64,000 nucleotides of DNA from Membranipora membranacea. Its lineage: Eukaryota; Bryozoa; Gymnolaemata; Cheilostomatida; Membraniporidae. Position numbers and translations under genes: made by a program. Positions 61,701-64,000 of the stretch are shown here, piece after piece. Below the pieces are notes generated by a model that worked only from the letters and a program-made list of their open reading frames with translations, had not been told where the DNA came from and searched no databases. Numbering within the stretch: position 1 is the first letter of the stretch; each line of letters begins with the position of its first letter. The stretch is taken from assembly GCA_914767715.1 (NCBI GenBank), contig OU612069.1, forward strand, positions 22,379,387 to 22,443,386, read 5' to 3'.

Positions 61701-64000
61701 GAACGAAATTCATGTTTACCGGCAATATTAAACAGACAAAATACAACGATTCATGTGTTATCAGTTACGGAATATCCTTTACCTGTGCAGGTTCTCCCAT
61801 CACCAGTGAATCCAGAATTACATAGACATGCGTATTCTCCTTTTGTGTTATTACAATATGCATTGCCATCGCAGTTGTCTGTCTCCTCTTTACATTCATT
61901 AATGTCTGCAATATAAATTATCTGATCTATTATCATAGGGCCTGTCTCTGGTTTGCCATATGCAATATGATGCTTAGAGAGGATATACATTAAACATTAT
62001 CGTCAACTAATTTTGTTGATGCAGAGTACTCTTACTTTCCCTACCTGTGCAGTTTTTCCCATCACCGGTAAATCCAGATTTGCATTGACATGTGTGACTT
62101 CCCGGTGTGTTAGTACAATCTGCATTGTCATCACAGTTGTCTATCTCTTCTTTACATTCATTAATGTCTGCAATATAAATTATCTGATCTATTATCATAG
62201 GGCGTGTCTCTGGTTTGCCATACGCAATATGATGCTTAGAGAGGATATACATTAAACATTATCGTCTACTAATTTTGTTGATGCAGAGTACTCTTACTTT
62301 CCCTACCTGTGCAGTTTTTCCCATGGCCTGTAAATCCAGATTTGCATTGACATGTGTGACTTCCCAGAGTGTTGGTACAATCTGCATTGTCATCACAGTT
62401 GTCTGTTTTCATTTTACACTCATCGATATCTGCAACGTAATTATCTGATTTATAAATTATAAAATGAAATATGACACATAGAGAAAGACACTACATTATT
62501 ATCTTTTGAGTTGTATTTCATTTCCTATTCTTTGCTGTAGTCGTAGGGAGTAGCAACGAGTAGGACATGGGTCTTTCAATCGAGAGATCCTTGGGTTTGA
62601 TCCCCGGCAGATCACGGTGGTGTCAGGGAGGGCATTTGGGCCTAAATTCTCCTGTGCCATATTAGTATATAGTTGCTAGACCCATACTAATACTGGAAAC
62701 AAAAAACCAAGCATAATCAAGGTTTCTCCCACCGTATCCCAGGCTATCGAGACTACAAATGGACGGAAGTTTTGTTTTTGTTGATGGAGTCCCGTTAGTT
62801 TTCCTACCTGTGCAGCTTTCCCCATCACCGGCAAATCCAGATTTACATTGACATGTGTATCCTCCCTCTGTGTTAGAACAAAGTGCGTTGTTATCACAGC
62901 TGTCTTTCTTTGCATCACACTCGTTGATGTCTGAAATAAACAACCTACCATATACAACCATTTTTTCAAGTCAACCATTTTTAATCAAAGTAGTATGACG
63001 ACACCAAAGATGTTGATCCTAAAAAGCAATAATTACCATGAGGTATGATTAAACTTGAGAAGGTTAAATCATGGAGCCTCATAGTGAGGTTTAGGTAACT
63101 CTAGTCCAAGAATGGCTTTGCCTACGGTTCCTGAATCCATAATTGCTTTATTAATAAAGCAAAAAGTCATTACAAATTTTTGAAGGGCCTTTTTGAAAAG
63201 CCCTAGCAAATATTTCTGTAGGTTTAATGGCACAGTTTTCAGTAGCACAAGGTATACCTTTACACTTGTATCCATCACCAGTAAATCCAGAAATACAATA
63301 GCAGCTCCACTGTGCTGCATCATAACCACACTTAGCATGACGAGAACATACATGACTGGCGTAAGGGCACATAGCCCCATCTAGAAAAGGTTATATTGAA
63401 TAACAATAATGATATTAGAGAAAGTGATGCATTGTGGGGCAGAACAAAACTGAGCTGTATTTGGAATAGCCAGCTGAGTGAAGATATAGAAACTTACTTG
63501 CCAAATGTGCTAGATATATTACCTTTTAATTGTATTACGATTCTAAAGAATAGTGATCCTACATTGATGACATGCTACATAGGCCTGTAGCGTGGGACCA
63601 GGCTATGCTCATGGTTGTCATTTCAGATGTCTCAACCTGACCTGCCAATAGAAGCGTTCCCTGTCCCAACCAAACCTTGTCTCAAAATTACCTCAAGACA
63701 CATCACTATCAACCAGCCATATTTTTTTATGTTCGATACAAGTTTCAACCTTAGATCAGCGGAAGGCCAAGTGATCAAAGTATTGACATTTGGCAGAGGG
63801 ATGGCTGCCAAAGTGGTATGTTATAACAAACTAAAAGGTCTGTTTACTCACCATTACAGCCACGTAAGCCAATACCATCACCTCTCTGACCATCCTGACA
63901 TTGACATCTATAACTACCATCTGTGTTTATACAGTCGGCACTAGGAGATCCACAGGGTGAGGTCGAGTTCTCACATTCATTGATATCTACAGGAAAAACA
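48574..64000 (-). CDS. Mucin gene A: EGF/mucin type I membrane protein (5' end outside window)
   Basis: Fifteen exons visible, in transcription order: 63852-63986, 63258-63380, 62808-62930, 62307-62429, 62045-62167, 61783-61905, 61462-61584, 60959-61090, 55526-60589, 55041-55150, 51939-54092, 50846-51282, 50116-50279, 49654-49766, 48574-48750. They sum to 9224 nt and stay in frame, giving at least 3073 residues. Order: eight EGF domains, giant mucin stalk 1, C-x7-Y-x-C/furin module 1, mucin stalk 2 (28-residue repeats), module 2, transmembrane helix, tail with [10 protein letters not shown]. The signal peptide lies beyond the right edge. The last exon is taken as terminal (GGCAAGGTGAGATAA); a donor GTGAGA there could instead splice onward. 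Paralogue of gene B. Function unknown, surface glycoprotein inferred. Confidence 0.87.
48780..49080. repeat. TATTTA-type tandem region
   Basis: About 300 bp of imperfect 'atatttatttatatttattt' units in the last intron of gene A. Confidence 0.9.
50116..50279 (-). CDS. Gene A transmembrane exon
   Basis: Starts with a short extracellular piece containing [10 protein letters not shown] (EGF-tail-like), then [20 protein letters not shown] and AALVI as the membrane helix, then RHRRG as stop-transfer. Acceptor CTAG|A in phase 2 is required, because the nearer CAG|GTG would bring a stop codon into frame. Confidence 0.88.
50846..51282 (-). CDS. Gene A juxtamembrane module 2 exon
   Basis: C-x7-Y-x-C ([11 protein letters not shown]) at exon residues 19-29, basic site FRRRKRN at 39-45, then a segment alignable with gene B module 2 ([18 protein letters not shown]). 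Phase 0 in and phase 2 out, the same as gene B exon 30823-31256. Confidence 0.9.
51473..51600. mobile_element. Foldback MITE with perfect 13-bp flanking repeat
   Basis: A 128-bp inverted repeat starting GATCAAGTGAGATCCATTTT and ending AAATGGATCTAACTTGATC. The inner arms include ctctactgccac against gtggcagtagag. Perfect direct repeats TAGAGTTAAACTA flank it at 51460-51472 and 51601-51613. It lies in the gene A intron between stalk 2 and module 2. Confidence 0.88.
51939..54092 (-). CDS. Gene A module 1 and mucin stalk 2 exon
   Basis: 718 codons, phase 0 in and out. It begins with module 1: Cys pair [11 protein letters not shown] and basic site MRYKRD, about 17 residues on. Thr/Ser-rich sequence follows, then twelve nearly identical 28-residue repeats beginning [13 protein letters not shown]. 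Its end, [11 protein letters not shown], parallels IVIRVAISYT in gene B. The donor GTATGT is strong. Confidence 0.93.
52075..53085 (-). repeat. 84-bp coding minisatellite, 12 copies
   Basis: Twelve 84-bp (28-codon) units, most differing by zero to three bases; the last copies near 52085 carry SALPMST. Near-identity indicates recent expansion or gene conversion, and allele length variation is expected. Confidence 0.95.
55041..55150 (-). CDS. Gene A linker exon before module 1
   Basis: 110 nt, phase 1 in, phase 0 out. It encodes a non-repetitive 36-residue segment ending [11 protein letters not shown], the counterpart of RLYRETMVER at the end of gene B exon 34567-36491. It joins stalk 1 to module 1. 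Confidence 0.85.
55526..60589 (-). CDS. Gene A giant mucin stalk 1 exon
   Basis: A single 5064-nt exon. After about 10 residues ([10 protein letters not shown]) it is almost entirely an 11-residue repeat of the type [11 protein letters not shown], about 150 copies, giving some 1680 residues of Thr/Ser/Ala/Pro-rich stalk. Each unit has one Asp-Lys pair, so the stalk alternates acidic/basic residues with probable O-glycosylation sites. Donor ACAA|GTAAGC (phase 1) at 55526 and acceptor TGTAG|CT at 60589 fit the neighbouring EGF and linker exons. Confidence 0.95.
55540..60570 (-). repeat. 33-bp coding minisatellite with higher-order structure
   Basis: About 150 units of 33 bp, a few of 30 bp ([10 protein letters not shown] lacks one codon). 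Larger blocks repeat. The segment from about 55740 recurs about 1347 bp to the right (for example 'ccggatgtacagcgg' at 55931 and 57278). Another block recurs at 594 bp, exactly 18 units (for example 'gtggatttgtttgttacc' at 59011 and 59605). Confidence 0.93.
60959..61584 (-). CDS. Gene A EGF exons 7 and 8
   Basis: 61462-61584 ([12 protein letters not shown]) and 60959-61090 ([12 protein letters not shown]), both calcium-binding EGF domains, phase 1-1. The second has a three-residue insertion (FDDIMGDG) and joins the mucin exon to read NCRAQTPV. Confidence 0.93.
61783..62429 (-). CDS. Gene A EGF exons 4 to 6, recently duplicated
   Basis: 62307-62429 ([12 protein letters not shown]), 62045-62167 ([12 protein letters not shown]) and 61783-61905 ([12 protein letters not shown]). 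All are 123 nt, phase 1-1, calcium-binding EGF domains. The exons and their introns are nearly identical with a 262-bp period. Confidence 0.95.
62530..62710 (+). mobile_element. tRNA-headed SINE in gene A intron
   Basis: Plus-strand A-box-like 'gtagcaacgagtaggacatg' and B box 'gggtttgatcccc' are followed by a body containing 'cacggtggtgtcagggaggg' and 'catttgggcctaaattctcc', ending in an A-rich tail ('ggaaacaaaaaacc'). It is in antisense orientation to gene A. Confidence 0.7.
62808..63986 (-). CDS. Gene A EGF exons 1 to 3 (within window)
   Basis: 63852-63986 ([12 protein letters not shown], 135 nt), 63258-63380 (MCPYASHVC-type EGF, 123 nt) and 62808-62930 ([12 protein letters not shown], 123 nt). 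The first two match gene B exons 37626-37748 and 36767-36895 in order and subtype. The gene continues past the right edge, where at least the signal peptide is missing. Confidence 0.92.

Overview
This is animal (invertebrate metazoan) nuclear DNA. The genes are split into short exons with GT-AG introns, the sequence is AT-rich, and dispersed transposon remnants fill the spaces. The protein families (low-molecular-weight protein tyrosine phosphatase, calcium-binding EGF, ShK-like domains, Ser/Thr-rich mucin stalks) are metazoan. I cannot place the phylum from sequence alone; a basal or marine invertebrate is a guess. No bacterial gene organisation is present. All gene models below were built by hand from splice sites and reading phase.

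Left part (1-29 kb). Two complete paralogous LMW-PTP genes lie head to head about 12 kb apart. One is on the minus strand (10311 down to 6895, 153 aa) and one on the plus strand (22585 to 27448, 152 aa). Each has six exons with identical intron phases, and exons 2-5 have identical lengths (74, 114, 62 and 100 nt). The DNA between and inside them carries two decayed LINE retrotransposons on the minus strand (about 11.5-12.4 kb and 16.4-18.24 kb), several tRNA-headed SINEs, a 1.6-kb terminal-inverted-repeat element built of about 91-bp tandem units, a hAT-like MITE, foldback elements and a large inverted repeat in an intron of the plus-strand phosphatase.

Right part (29-64 kb). Two paralogous type I membrane mucins lie head to tail on the minus strand. 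Gene B (41577 down to 29164) is complete: 14 exons, 1812 aa, with signal peptide, EGF domains, a mucin stalk with three embedded ShK-like domains, a second mucin stalk, one transmembrane helix and a short tail. Gene A (from beyond the right edge down to 48574) shows eight EGF exons, a 5.06-kb mucin exon of roughly 150 11-residue repeats, a second mucin exon with twelve 28-residue repeats, a transmembrane helix and a tail. At least 3073 residues are inside the window.

The most interesting signal is a module that occurs twice in each mucin gene. It has the pattern C-x7-Y-x-C, followed 12-17 residues later by a basic R-x-[KR]-R site, and a phase-0 intron always lies just upstream of the two cysteines. 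The two genes also share a cytoplasmic motif, VRFxGAxAWS. Together these suggest a small family of furin-processed, EGF-tipped, length-variable mucin receptors that I cannot match to a named family. The 7-kb gap between the two mucins holds two copies of a repeat that starts with a U2 snRNA-like head. It also holds a duplicated about 430-bp segment in which a hAT-like MITE occupies one copy while the other preserves the empty site.
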